From Methanofollis formosanus (GTDB lineage Archaea > Halobacteriota > Methanomicrobia > Methanomicrobiales > Methanofollaceae): a stretch of 64,000 nt of DNA. Shown here piece by piece: positions 17,375-25,523 of the stretch; position 1 is the first letter of the stretch; every line of letters starts with the position of its first letter. The notes under the pieces are model-generated. The model ran no database searches. It was given only the letters and a program-made list of their open reading frames with translations, and was not told the DNA's origin. The DNA is taken from contig NZ_CP037968.1 in assembly GCF_019633745.1 (NCBI RefSeq), forward strand, positions 2,796,789-2,860,788, written 5' to 3'. The translations under genes and the position numbers were made by a program.

Positions 17375-18068
17375 GCGGAGGGGGTGCGGGGCTTCGTGAT
17401 CGCTCGTCTTCCCTTTCGCGCGTTTTCCGGGGGTGCGGGCGCCGCATGGAGATCAGTGCGGGAAGGTCAACGGCCTGAAGATGTATACTCAAGAAAGGGC
17501 TCTGTAGAATTTTTCATGAGGCGAGCGCCCGCCTCAAGCATACGCGATGAAAATATCAGATCAGATCTGGATCGATTCCTGACCCTCATCCTTGCGATCG
17601 ATGAGTGAATCGAAGTCGAGCATCATGCCGCCCCCCGGCGCGAGACAGCGGGGAAGATGTTGCAATTGAGGGCGGCCGATCTGATCGACGTGCCTTCCCG
17701 AACCCTCGCGCCGGGGGCTCTGCCCCCGGACCCCCACGACGAGGATAGGCGGGGGCGGCGATGAAACCGGATCTTCCAAAGGTCCTGTCGCGAGGATTGG
17801 GGTCCCGCCCACACGCCGTAGCGCAGCTCAGAAAATTTTCATCCCGTATGCTTGGGCCGGCGGTTCATGCCCAATTCTACACAGCCCAAGAAAGTTTGTA
17901 CGATGAATCGGTGAAGATGTCATGAACAAAAACCGGGATTTCTTAAATGTCCTCTATTTTTTACGATAGGCCGGCGATGCCGTTGCCGTCTCCCCGGCGT
18001 TCCTGATTTTCGCAGACAAAACCCGCAGATATATATGTCCATCAAAATAATCCTCGAGTGTATCCATC
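17375..18068. other. Gene-free region holding a repeat element and a promoter
   Basis: 17497-17887 is a repeat element (see next entry). The rest has no credible gene. The stretch 17890-18068 becomes AT-rich, and ATATATAT at 18029-18036 is the likely promoter of the downstream hydrolase gene. Confidence 0.7.
17497..17887. repeat. Complete MITE-like repeat element with flanking AAGAAA duplication
   Basis: The best-defined copy of the family, 391 bp. It starts GGGCTCTGTAGAAT and ends AATTCTACACAGCCC, an inverted pair. The same six bases AAGAAA stand immediately outside both ends (17491-17496 and 17888-17893), as expected for a target-site duplication. Inside are a near-perfect hairpin GCATGAGGCG/CGCCTCAAGC style stem (about 17517-17543) and the GC hairpin CCGGGGGC TCT GCCCCCGG (17711-17729). 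Its right half, reversed, matches 63079-63260. No protein is encoded. Confidence 0.8.
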
Positions 18069-19568
18069 ATGCCCAAAAAGATCCCCCTGATCATGATCCT
18101 TATCGCCGCCGCCCTGATCCTTGCTGCGGGATGCACCCAGCCGACATCGGAGATCCGGTCCGCCGGGAAACTCGACGGCTTTGATGCGTTTGTCACCCGG
18201 ACGATGACTGAATACGAAGTTCCGGGCGCCGTTGTCGGTATTGTCGAGAACGATTCGGTCGTGTACTTGAAAGGGTTCGGCGTCCGTGAAATTGGGAAAC
18301 CCGGAGCTGTGGACCCTGACACCAGGTTCCAGATCGCATCGGTCACCAAGTACATCACCGCACAGGCAATCGGCACGCTCGTTGACGAAGGAAAACTCGA
18401 TTGGGACACGCCGGTCGTCACGTACATGCCGGACTTTGCGTTCAAAGAGCCTTATGTCACCGGGCACGCAACGCTCCGGGACCTGCTTGCCCACCGGACC
18501 GGCTTAAAAGAATACGACGGCGATATGCTGGGCCGGCTCGGGTACTCGAACCGCGAGATGCTCGAACGGATGCGATACCTCGACCTGCCGTACGGGCTCC
18601 GGGAAAAATACGCGTACTCGAATGCCGGATATTTCATTGCCGGGGAAGTCGCGGCAGGCACGGACAACCGGAGCTGGGAGAACCTGACCGACGCCCGGAT
18701 ACTCCGGCCGCTCGACATGACCCGCTCGGGAGCCCATCCCGAGACCCTGTACCTCGACGACAACCATGTCGTTGCCCATGGCGGCAGTGAGGGAAATGTC
18801 ACCGTCATCCCGCTCGAAGAGGCAGCGCTTCCGGCCGGCGGCCAGGTGGTCTCCACCGGCCGCGACATGACGCAGGTTCTGCGGATGATGCTCAACAACG
18901 GTTCGATCGACGGGAAGCAGGTTCTTTCGAAACAGACCGTGGCGGAGATCCATACGGCGAGCCTGGTCGCAGGACGTGCCGGCCCGCTGGGAGATCCCGA
19001 CGGTGCGGTCTGCCTCGGCTGTGACGCCTATCATTTCCTGGGCGAGCGGGTCATCGAGAAGAACGGGGCGCTTGAAGGGGTCAGGTCAATCGTGATCCTC
19101 GTCCCGGAGAGGAAAGTCGGCCTCGTGGTGATCGCAAACAAGCAGTTGACGGTATTTCCCGAGGCCGTAAGAGACGAATTCCTCGAACGCTACATCGACA
19201 GAAGCGGAGTCGACTTGCAGGCACGGGAAAAACTCAACCAGAAAGGATGGTATTCCCTTTTAATGAGCATGGAGGTGCCGACCGATGCACAGCCCGCAGG
19301 GATCCCGGCGTCCGCGGTTGCGGGAACGTACACCAGCGACCTGTACGGCACGATGATTCTTACCGCGGGACCGGACGCCGACACCATGACCGTCCTGCTT
19401 GGTCCGGCAGAATACCCTGGCACCCTGGAACACCAGACCGGCGATACCTGGTACCTCTCGTGGCCGAACCCCGACGATGCAGTCGGCTATCTCACCTTTG
19501 CCGCAAAACCGTCGGGAACAGTCACCGGCTTTTCATCGGATGACTACGGACCGTTTGCCCGGGCATGA
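18069..19568 (+). CDS. Serine hydrolase of the class C beta-lactamase / penicillin-binding family, lipoprotein
   Basis: 499 residues. Lipobox LAAGC (Cys22) anchors it outside. The catalytic domain spans about 35-380: SxxK nucleophile motif SVTK (Ser91, Lys94), YSN motif (Tyr183-Asn185), and a distal KNG that may stand in for the usual K/H-T/S-G. Relatives hydrolyse D-Ala peptides or esters; archaea lack murein, so the substrate is unknown. The last 90 residues form a separate lipocalin-like beta domain (VAGTYTSDLYGTMILT). Third-codon-position use (more A and G, fewer C) differs from neighbours and hints at transfer. A TATA box lies about 35 bases before ATG. Confidence 0.8.
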   Translation: MPKKIPLIMILIAAALILAAGCTQPTSEIRSAGKLDGFDAFVTRTMTEYEVPGAVVGIVENDSVVYLKGFGVREIGKPGAVDPDTRFQIASVTKYITAQAIGTLVDEGKLDWDTPVVTYMPDFAFKEPYVTGHATLRDLLAHRTGLKEYDGDMLGRLGYSNREMLERMRYLDLPYGLREKYAYSNAGYFIAGEVAAGTDNRSWENLTDARILRPLDMTRSGAHPETLYLDDNHVVAHGGSEGNVTVIPLEEAALPAGGQVVSTGRDMTQVLRMMLNNGSIDGKQVLSKQTVAEIHTASLVAGRAGPLGDPDGAVCLGCDAYHFLGERVIEKNGALEGVRSIVILVPERKVGLVVIANKQLTVFPEAVRDEFLERYIDRSGVDLQAREKLNQKGWYSLLMSMEVPTDAQPAGIPASAVAGTYTSDLYGTMILTAGPDADTMTVLLGPAEYPGTLEHQTGDTWYLSWPNPDDAVGYLTFAAKPSGTVTGFSSDDYGPFARA

Positions 19569-19583
19569 ACGGGCCAGAAAAAC

Positions 19584-19662
19584 GGCTCTGTAGAAAACAT
19601 CCTCTTTTTCATCAGCTCAACCCCCCTGTAACCTTCATCCATCGCCTTCCCTCCTGCTCACG
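19584..19662. repeat. Repeat element fragment abutting a truncated gene
   Basis: Starts with the family terminus GGCTCTGTAGAAAAC (19584) and continues with the same segment seen at 4385-4445, 23020-23075 and 33730-33795. It stops near 19660, exactly where the PGF-pre-PGF coding remnant begins. No right-hand terminus is present, so this is an incomplete copy. Confidence 0.7.
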
Positions 19663-19989
19663 ACCGGGGACGCGATCGAGAGCGTCGTCTTCTCCTTCAG
19701 CGTCCCGAAGGCGTGGCTGGAGGAGCAGGGTCTCGACCCCGCGGACGTGGTGCTGTACCGCTACTGCGACGGAGGATGGGGGCCTCTGCCGACAGCGATC
19801 GATGAGGATGACGCGACCACCCGGCACTTCTCGGCCAGGAGTCCGGGCTGCTCCCTCTTTGCGATCGGCGGCGATCCCTCCTCGCCGGCCGCGGCCGCGG
19901 CCCCGTCCGAGACGCAGACTTCCTTCCCCGCGGCGATGCTCGTCGTTGCGATAGCGATCGCCGCGATGGCGGTCAGGAAGAGAGAGTAA
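19657..19989 (+). pseudogene. 3' remnant of a PGF-pre-PGF domain surface protein
   Basis: In frame from about 19657 the sequence encodes TTGDAIESVVFSFSVPKAWL, then DPADVVLYRYCDGGWGPLP and ARSPGCSLFAIGG, the hallmark of the PGF-pre-PGF domain found near the C-terminus of archaeal surface proteins. It continues into a Ala/Pro/Ser linker, one membrane helix (AAMLVVAIAIAAMAV) and RKRE. Everything upstream of the domain is missing and the frame runs into repeat DNA, so the gene was cut off there. An internal GTG or CTG start could still yield a short protein, but this is unlikely to be functional. Confidence 0.8.
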
Positions 19990-20082
19990 CCCCTCTCTCC
20001 CCCTTCTTTTTCTCGCCCGACATCCTTCGCCGGGGCCGGGCAAGCTAAAAATACCCCGGCGACCATCTCCCCTCTGATCGCC

Positions 20083-20478
20083 ATGACCGACGAGAAGACG
20101 CTGGTGGAGGTGAACGACAGCACCTGGGAAGGGCGGGTCGAGAAGGGCGAGAAACCCGTCGTGATCATGTTCTACAGCGAGACCTGCCCTTTCTGCAAAC
20201 AGATCGAACCGTTTTTCCGGCAGTTCGCCGGGGAGTTCGGGAACGACCTCCTCTTTGCCCGGTTGAACGTCTCGCAGAACCCCTGGACCGTCGAACGATA
20301 CGGCGTGCGGCAGACACCCACCTTCAAGTTCTTCTGCCGGGGCCGTCCCGCCCAGGAGATCGTGGGGGCGGCGTTCCCGGCCCTGCTCAGGAAGAACATC
20401 CGGGAGTTTCTGGAACACGGGGAGGCATGTGTCCGGAGCAGTCGGGAGATCGATTACGAGATCACCGGATACGGGTGA
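20083..20478 (+). CDS. Thioredoxin-family protein (CPFC active site)
   Basis: 131 residues, cytoplasmic. The core KPVVIMFYSETCPFCKQIEPFF places the redox pair at Cys35 and Cys38; the cis-proline loop is in VRQTPTFKFF. The CPFC dipeptide differs from the CGPC of classic thioredoxin, so redox potential and partners may differ. It probably reduces disulfides of cytoplasmic proteins, but the electron donor is not evident. A TATA-like AAAAATA (20047-20053) lies about 30 bases before ATG. It is a single-gene unit followed by T6 at 20502-20507. Confidence 0.85.
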   Translation: MTDEKTLVEVNDSTWEGRVEKGEKPVVIMFYSETCPFCKQIEPFFRQFAGEFGNDLLFARLNVSQNPWTVERYGVRQTPTFKFFCRGRPAQEIVGAAFPALLRKNIREFLEHGEACVRSSREIDYEITGYG

Positions 20479-20943
20479 AAGTCTCCGATCGCCTTCATAC
20501 GTTTTTTGGGCCCTCGATGGGTGGAAGGGAGCTTCCTGAGTTGGGATTTCGCAGAATGGTATCGGTATCATATCCCGCCTCTGTCCCCCCGATCGGAATT
20601 ATATTATGGCGAAAATGGGGGACAAAGAATTCAAATGAAAATAGAAATCTATTTATATTGCTGGTGTCAACCATAATGCTGGAGCGAGCAGGGGTCTCAG
20701 TGACACGTCCCCCCCGTAACATGTGTCTTTTTTCTGAGGCGTCTGTCCCTCCACTTTCCTGTGATCCCATTCCATGAGCCACCGCTCTCGAGTATCCCGC
20801 ACCCCCCGCCCCGAGATCTGAGTAATTTCTTGCAATATCCCGGATCGGACCCTCCGATATGCATATCTGGTCCTGACACCTCCCCGACCCAGGGGAAGGA
20901 TTTATATATTGGTCGGGGAATGAATGGCTGTGTGGGGGACAGC
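20479..20943. other. Gene-free region with two promoters and a hairpin-T6
   Basis: No protein gene is visible; in-frame extension of the downstream gene to 20761 is Pro/Ser-rich and implausible. ATTTATATT at 20651-20659 resembles a TATA box. About 40 bases on, GACAC (20702-20706) pairs with GTGTC (20723-20727) just before T6 (20728-20733), which could bound a short RNA of about 50 nt. A second TATA (TTATATATT, near 20901-20909) serves the nucleotidyltransferase. Confidence 0.4.
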
Positions 20944-22020
20944 ATGAAAGGGCTAATTCTTTCCGGCGGCCATGGGATCAGACTCAGACCACTCACGTAC
21001 TCCCAGCAGAAGCAGTTGATCCCGGTTGCCAACAGGCCGATACTCTTCTACTGCATTCAGGACCTTATCGACGCAGGGATCCACTCGATCGGGATCATCA
21101 TCGGCCCGAACCGGGAGCAGGTCATCAGCGAGGTGACCGCTCACGAATGGGACGCGGAGATCAAGTTCATCAACCAGGACCACCCCGGCGGCCTGGCCCA
21201 CGCGGTCAAGGTCGCGGGACCCTTCCTCGGGGACGACCCCTTCGTGATGTACCTCGGCGACAACATCCTGCTTGGCGGCATCCAGAAATTCGTGCAGGAG
21301 TTCCGGGACTCAGGGGCAGAAGCAAGCCTGCTCCTCACGAAAGTCGCACACCCGGAGGAGTACGGGGTCGCCCTCGTCGACGAGCAGAAGAAGGTGATCG
21401 TCCAGCTCCTGGAAAAGCCGAAAAACCCGCCCTCAGACCTGGGCATCGTCGGGATCTACGGGCTGACGCCCAGGATCTTCGAGGCGATCGAGCAGATCAA
21501 ACCCTCCTGGCGGGGCGAACTCGAGATCACCGACGCCCTTCACTGGCTGATCCTCAACGGCCATGACGTCACCTACAACCTGGTCGAGGGGTGGTGGAAG
21601 GACACCGGCAAACCCGAAGACCTGCTGGACGCCAACCGCCTCATCCTCGACGCCCTCGTCGCGGAGAACGGGGACGGCCCGGGCGGCGCGCGGGTCGAGG
21701 AAAGCACGGTCGCGGGGCGGTGCCGGATCGGGAAGAACACGGTCATCAAGGAGAACTCGGTGGTGAAGGGTCCGGTGATCATCGGCGACGACTGCATCAT
21801 CTCCAACACCTACCTCGGGCCGTACACCAGCATCGGCAACGGCTCGCACCTTGCGAACACCGAGATCGAGGACTCGATCGTGATGGAGGGGACGGTCATC
21901 ATGAACTCGGAACGGATCGTGGAGAGTCTGATCGGAAAGAACGTGACCATCAACCGGAACGGCCGGCACCCTGGCGGGCGGCGGTTCGTGATCGGCGACA
22001 ACTCGAATGTGGTCATCTGA
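20944..22020 (+). CDS. rmlA: Glucose-1-phosphate thymidylyltransferase (long form with left-handed beta-helix)
   Basis: 358 residues. Residues 1-240 are the nucleotidyltransferase fold with the signature MKGLILSGGHGIRLRPLT, PVANRPILFYCI and the metal-site region MYLGDNIL. Residues 255-358 are a hexapeptide left-handed helix (VEESTVAGRCRIGKNTVIKENSVV). This is the long RmlA class seen in archaea and actinobacteria, making dTDP-glucose from glucose-1-phosphate and dTTP. ATG 20944 has GGGGG 6 bases upstream and lies about 13 bases after the predicted transcription start. It is followed 3 bases later by rmlB. Confidence 0.9.
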   Translation: MKGLILSGGHGIRLRPLTYSQQKQLIPVANRPILFYCIQDLIDAGIHSIGIIIGPNREQVISEVTAHEWDAEIKFINQDHPGGLAHAVKVAGPFLGDDPFVMYLGDNILLGGIQKFVQEFRDSGAEASLLLTKVAHPEEYGVALVDEQKKVIVQLLEKPKNPPSDLGIVGIYGLTPRIFEAIEQIKPSWRGELEITDALHWLILNGHDVTYNLVEGWWKDTGKPEDLLDANRLILDALVAENGDGPGGARVEESTVAGRCRIGKNTVIKENSVVKGPVIIGDDCIISNTYLGPYTSIGNGSHLANTEIEDSIVMEGTVIMNSERIVESLIGKNVTINRNGRHPGGRRFVIGDNSNVVI

Positions 22021-22023
22021 AGA

Positions 22024-22998
22024 ATGGGGGGAACAAGCAACGTGAAGATCATCATCACCGGCGGGGCCGGGTTTATCGGGTGCAACTTTGTCCGTCTGCT
22101 GCTTTCGCGCTACCCGGAGGCAGAGATTACGGTCTTTGACAAGTTGACGTATGCAGGACGAATGGAGAACCTTCATGGGTTCAACGGCCAGATCGAGTTT
22201 GTCAGGGGGGACATCTGCTCGGCCGACGAGGTGGCGGCGCTCGGCGACTGCGACCTCCTCTTCAACTTCGCCGCCGAGACGCATGTCGACCGTTCGATCG
22301 AGGACGCCGGGGTCTTTGTGAGGACCGACGTCCTCGGCACGTATACCCTCCTCGAACACGCCCTGCACCACGACGTCGGGCGTTTCGTCCAGGTGAGCAC
22401 CGACGAGGTCTATGGGAGCGTGCCGAACGGCTACTCGCGGGAGCATGACCCCATGTGCCCGTCCTCCCCGTACTCGGCCAGCAAGTGCGGGGCCGAGATG
22501 CTGGTGAAGGCCTACCACACCACCTACGGCCTCGACGCCGTCATCACCCGGAGTTCGAACAACTTCGGGCCGTACCAGTACCCGGAAAAACTCATCCCGG
22601 TCCTGATCCTCCGGGCGCTCCGGGACCAGCACCTCCCGATCTACGGGAACGGCCAGAACATCAGGGACTGGATCTACGTCGTCGACAACTGCGAGGGGAT
22701 CGCCGTCGCCGCTGAGGAGGGGGAGTCGGGCGAGGCCTACAACATCGGCGGCGGGAACGAGCGGACCAACCTGGAGATCGCGCGGGCGATCCTGGCGATC
22801 CTCCACAAGCCCGAGAGCCTCATCACCTATGTGGCCGACCGGCCGGGGCATGACCGGCGCTACGCCCTCGACTGTTCCAGGATGCGCGAGATCGGGTGGA
22901 AACCCAGGTTCCTCTTCATGGACGCCCTCAGGCACACCTGCCGGTGGTACCAGGAGAACGAGCGGTGGTATGCCCCGCTCCTGCTGGCGCATTCCTGA
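22024..22998 (+). CDS. rmlB: dTDP-glucose 4,6-dehydratase
   Basis: 324 residues, extended short-chain dehydrogenase. The NAD-binding GGAGFIG follows the first strand; the dehydratase-specific acid/base pair is in QVSTDEVYG, and the catalytic YxxxK is YSASKCGAEM. It converts dTDP-glucose to dTDP-4-keto-6-deoxyglucose, the precursor of 6-deoxysugars for surface glycans. It sits 3 bases after rmlA, forming a two-gene operon. No rmlC or rmlD is in the window, so the final sugar is unknown. The start could instead be GTG 22042, which has GGGGGG about 11 bases upstream. Confidence 0.92.
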   Translation: MGGTSNVKIIITGGAGFIGCNFVRLLLSRYPEAEITVFDKLTYAGRMENLHGFNGQIEFVRGDICSADEVAALGDCDLLFNFAAETHVDRSIEDAGVFVRTDVLGTYTLLEHALHHDVGRFVQVSTDEVYGSVPNGYSREHDPMCPSSPYSASKCGAEMLVKAYHTTYGLDAVITRSSNNFGPYQYPEKLIPVLILRALRDQHLPIYGNGQNIRDWIYVVDNCEGIAVAAEEGESGEAYNIGGGNERTNLEIARAILAILHKPESLITYVADRPGHDRRYALDCSRMREIGWKPRFLFMDALRHTCRWYQENERWYAPLLLAHS

Positions 22999-23505
22999 AT
23001 CTTTTTTTTCAATGGCTCTGGAGAAAATATCCTCTTTTCATTCCCTCAACCCCTGTGAACCGAATCCATCGCCTTCCCTCATGCTCACGCGAGGGGCGGA
23101 GCCCCCGGCACGATTGATGAGGGGAAGGCGTGATGATCGGATGTGCCGCCCTCATCAAAGAATCTCTGCCGCTGTCTCGCGCCGGGGGGCCGACTCGAAA
23201 CACTTCGTGTTTCTCCTGCTCGTTATCACTCGCATCTCGAAAATCGGCTTTGTAGAAAACTTCTTGCTGAATAGCTCTGCGGGGGGCTAGCCGCCCCCCG
23301 GTCCCCCCGCGCGATTCGATAGGCAGAAGACGGCATCCCGTCTTTCAGGATCTTTTGTTCAGCCTTCCCGGTCCTATCTTCATCCCGGGGGTCCGGGGGC
23401 AGCGCCCCCGGCGCGAGGGCGTGGGAAGGCAAGTGATGATCGGTGGGGCGCCTCCCTTCGGAGAATCCTCCACAGCCAGCCAAAAAAACAGAAACGATCG
23501 AGGTC
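22999..23505. repeat. Two adjacent dispersed repeat elements
   Basis: T8 at 23002-23009 ends the rml transcript. A left terminus GGCTCTGGAGAAAAT starts at 23014. A second, GGCTTTGTAGAAAAC, starts at 23246 and pairs with CTCCACAGCCAGCC ending near 23481, giving a 236-bp element. GC hairpins lie near 23090, 23185, 23275-23300 and 23395. No gene is seen. Confidence 0.7.
23002..23009 (+). terminator. T8 terminator after rmlB
   Basis: Eight consecutive T's start 4 bases after the rmlB stop codon. The same AATCTTTTTTTT arrangement follows argG at 61647. Confidence 0.65.
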
Positions 23506-24492
23506 TCACGACCCCTTCTCTCTTCCCCTGAAGATATAGGCGAGATAACTGATGATGACGCCCAGGGCGAGAAGGAGGAGCCCGCCTGTGATGAAGAGCA
23601 TGCCCAGAAGAGACTGGCCGAGCGGGAGGGGGGCCGCGGCGAAGGGTGCGGCGGCCGCCGCATACCAGGATACCGACCCGAGGAAGAGGAGCGCCCCGCC
23701 GAAGGAGCCGAAGGTTATCACCGGGTGTTTGAAACCGATGTTCCTGACGATGTTGTTCAGGACGCCGAAACCGTGGGTGAGCGGGTGCTTCTTGTGCTTG
23801 TTCGGGACATCGTACTTCACCGAGACCGGCACCTCGCGGATCCTGGAGCCCTTCTCGGCGAGGCTTGCGATCATGTCCGACTCCACGCTGTAGCCCTCCG
23901 AGTCCATGGTGAAGTTCTGGATCGCACTCCGGCCCAGAACCCTGAACCCGGACTGCGAGTCGGTCGTTTTGACGCGGGAGTCCATGTTCGTCATCGTCGT
24001 GAGCACCCCCTGCCCGATGCGTCGGTAGAAGGGGATGCCGTTCTTTGTGTCGTCCAGAAAACGCGACCCGATGACGAGATCGGCGTCGCCCTCCCTCACC
24101 GGCGCGAGCAGGCTCGGGATCTCGTCGGGGTCGTGCTGCCCGTCGCCGTCGAGGAGGACGAGATACGCAAAGCCCCGCACCCGTGCATATTCAAGGGCCG
24201 TCTTCACGGCCGCCCCTTTTCCAGCATTTTTCTGATGGGTGATCACGATCGCGCCGGCCTCCTGCGCGATGGCACGCGTGTCGTCGGTCGACCCGTCGTC
24301 GACCACCAGCACCTCGTCGACATATCGCCGCGCCTTGAGCACGACCGAGCCCACGGAGAGGGCCTCGTTATAGCATGGTATCGCTGCAATCGATCGGTCG
24401 ACGGGCCGCCGCCTGACCTCGGGGCCGATGATCACGGTCCCCTGCTGAGCGGTCCCCTCATTATAATGATGTACAATCGCCTCTGATCTCAC
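23506..24492 (-). CDS. Family 2 glycosyltransferase with C-terminal membrane helices (dolichol-phosphate sugar synthase-like)
   Basis: 328 residues. Residues 30-250 form a GT-A domain: AAIPCYNEALSVGSVV, nucleotide-binding VLVVDDGSTDDT, the DXD-type metal site LLDGDGQHDPDEI, and GSRFLDDT. Residues 255-320 contain two membrane helices. This layout is that of polyprenyl-phosphate mannose or glucose synthases, which load dolichol phosphate for protein N-glycosylation. GTG 24492 was used as start because GGGGGG lies 5 bases upstream. A TATA-like TATATATA (about 24622-24630) would give a leader of about 100 bases. It is near rmlAB but on the opposite strand. Confidence 0.85.
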   Translation of the reverse strand: MRSEAIVHHYNEGTAQQGTVIIGPEVRRRPVDRSIAAIPCYNEALSVGSVVLKARRYVDEVLVVDDGSTDDTRAIAQEAGAIVITHQKNAGKGAAVKTALEYARVRGFAYLVLLDGDGQHDPDEIPSLLAPVREGDADLVIGSRFLDDTKNGIPFYRRIGQGVLTTMTNMDSRVKTTDSQSGFRVLGRSAIQNFTMDSEGYSVESDMIASLAEKGSRIREVPVSVKYDVPNKHKKHPLTHGFGVLNNIVRNIGFKHPVITFGSFGGALLFLGSVSWYAAAAAPFAAAPLPLGQSLLGMLFITGGLLLLALGVIISYLAYIFRGREKGS

Positions 24493-24885
24493 GTGGTCCC
24501 CCCCAATGAAAACCAGGATTCAAGATCTCTCACCGGTCCGTCGCACCAGGAGGCAGGACCGGCATCATCCGGGTCATGGAAATATTCCCGGACGGTTTAT
24601 GAATGAGACCTAAATGATAATCTTATATATATGGTTTTCTCCTCGCTGGTGGTGAGCAGACCATTCTGGTCCAGAGGTCCGCCTGATCGAACCTGATATG
24701 GATGTCGTTCTTTTCAGGGCCTCTTATCGGGGGGGAAGGATCTGGCAAGATGCCAAAATGAAGTTGCAAAAAGAAGAAGTCGCCGGCGACTGTCTCGCTC
24801 GTTCACCGCAGCCCAAACGCTCCGTCCGACGGCGGGAGGCATCGCCAGATTTTTCATCACAGAGGACCAACATAGAATGGATCCT
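24493..24885. promoter_or_regulatory. Gene-free promoter region upstream of glycosyltransferase and tRNA-Thr
   Basis: Contains an AT-rich, nearly palindromic TATATATA at about 24622-24630, usable in either direction. The plus-strand reading frame from 24698 runs into the tRNA and is not a gene. No repeat-family terminus is seen here. Confidence 0.45.
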
Positions 24886-24957
24886 GCCCCAGTGGCTTAG
24901 TGGCATAGCGGCTGACTTGTAATCAGCAGGTCGCGAGTTCAAGTCTCGCCTGGGGCT
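24886..24957 (+). tRNA. tRNA-Thr (anticodon TGT)
   Basis: The cloverleaf is complete: acceptor GCCCCAG (24886-24892) pairs with CTGGGGC (24950-24956). The anticodon arm is GCTGA-CTTGTAA-TCAGC with anticodon TGT; the T-arm is GCGAG-TTCAAGT-CTCGC. The discriminator base is T, as usual for archaeal tRNA-Thr. The 3' CCA is not encoded and no intron is present. Confidence 0.95.
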
Positions 24958-25135
24958 CTCTACCTTTTGTTCAAAGCCCTGCCTCGTTTCTATGATATCG
25001 TCATGATGACCTGCCGGTGTCTCGGGGTGAGGCGACGAAGGGAGGCGCCGACCCCTCCCACCGGTTCCCGGTCCGCCACCGGGAAGATTAAATTGAAGAC
25101 CTGCCCAACCATTCTGCTCACCCAGGGGGAAGACC

Positions 25136-25444
25136 ATGCCGGATATGGGCAAACCGCACTGCATCAAAAGACTGCCGACGAAGGTTCTCGTCAGGGACAT
25201 GTCCGAAGAAGAGGCAAACGAGTACGTCAGGAAACATGCCCGAGAGCACTACGAGATCCCGGGCGACTATGAGATCCGCAATATCTGTATCCTCGGGAAG
25301 GGCCCGATGCTTGTAGGGATCAAAGAGAGAAAGAGAAAACTCATCTTCACCTTCACCAGGCCCTGCTTCGGGACCGACGTCCTGGAAATGGACACCACCC
25401 CCGACGAGATCGAGAGGATCCGGGCTGACCTCAAGAAGGACTGA
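25136..25444 (+). CDS. Small conserved-looking protein, function unknown
   Basis: 102 residues, cytoplasmic, no membrane segment. An N-terminal charged helix (MSEEEANEYVRKHAREHYEI) is followed by an alternating strand pattern (YEIRNICILGKGPMLVGIKERKRKLIFTFTRPCFG) and a final Asp/Glu-rich helix. I do not recognise a family. Ribosome site GGGGGAAG lies 6 bases before ATG 25136; ATG 25145 is possible. It lies 178 bases after tRNA-Thr and 80 bases before the FKBP gene on the same strand, and might be cotranscribed with either. Confidence 0.6.
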   Translation: MPDMGKPHCIKRLPTKVLVRDMSEEEANEYVRKHAREHYEIPGDYEIRNICILGKGPMLVGIKERKRKLIFTFTRPCFGTDVLEMDTTPDEIERIRADLKKD

Positions 25445-25523
25445 CCCCTTTTTTCCGTCGCCCCTCGGCGCGGTGCGGGTACTTGAAGACCTCGCAGGCG
25501 CAAACCATGGGGTGATGACTCGG

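Noticed and set aside
20761-20943. N-terminal extension of the thymidylyltransferase
   Set aside because: It would add 61 Pro/Ser-rich residues before a well-conserved start and would place the start upstream of the TATA box.
21433-22992. A 519-residue frame opposite rmlAB
   Set aside because: It is the antisense of the two well-conserved genes and contains no motif.
24698-24922. Small frame overlapping the tRNA-Thr gene
   Set aside because: It runs into the tRNA, has no ribosome site, and its sequence is not protein-like.
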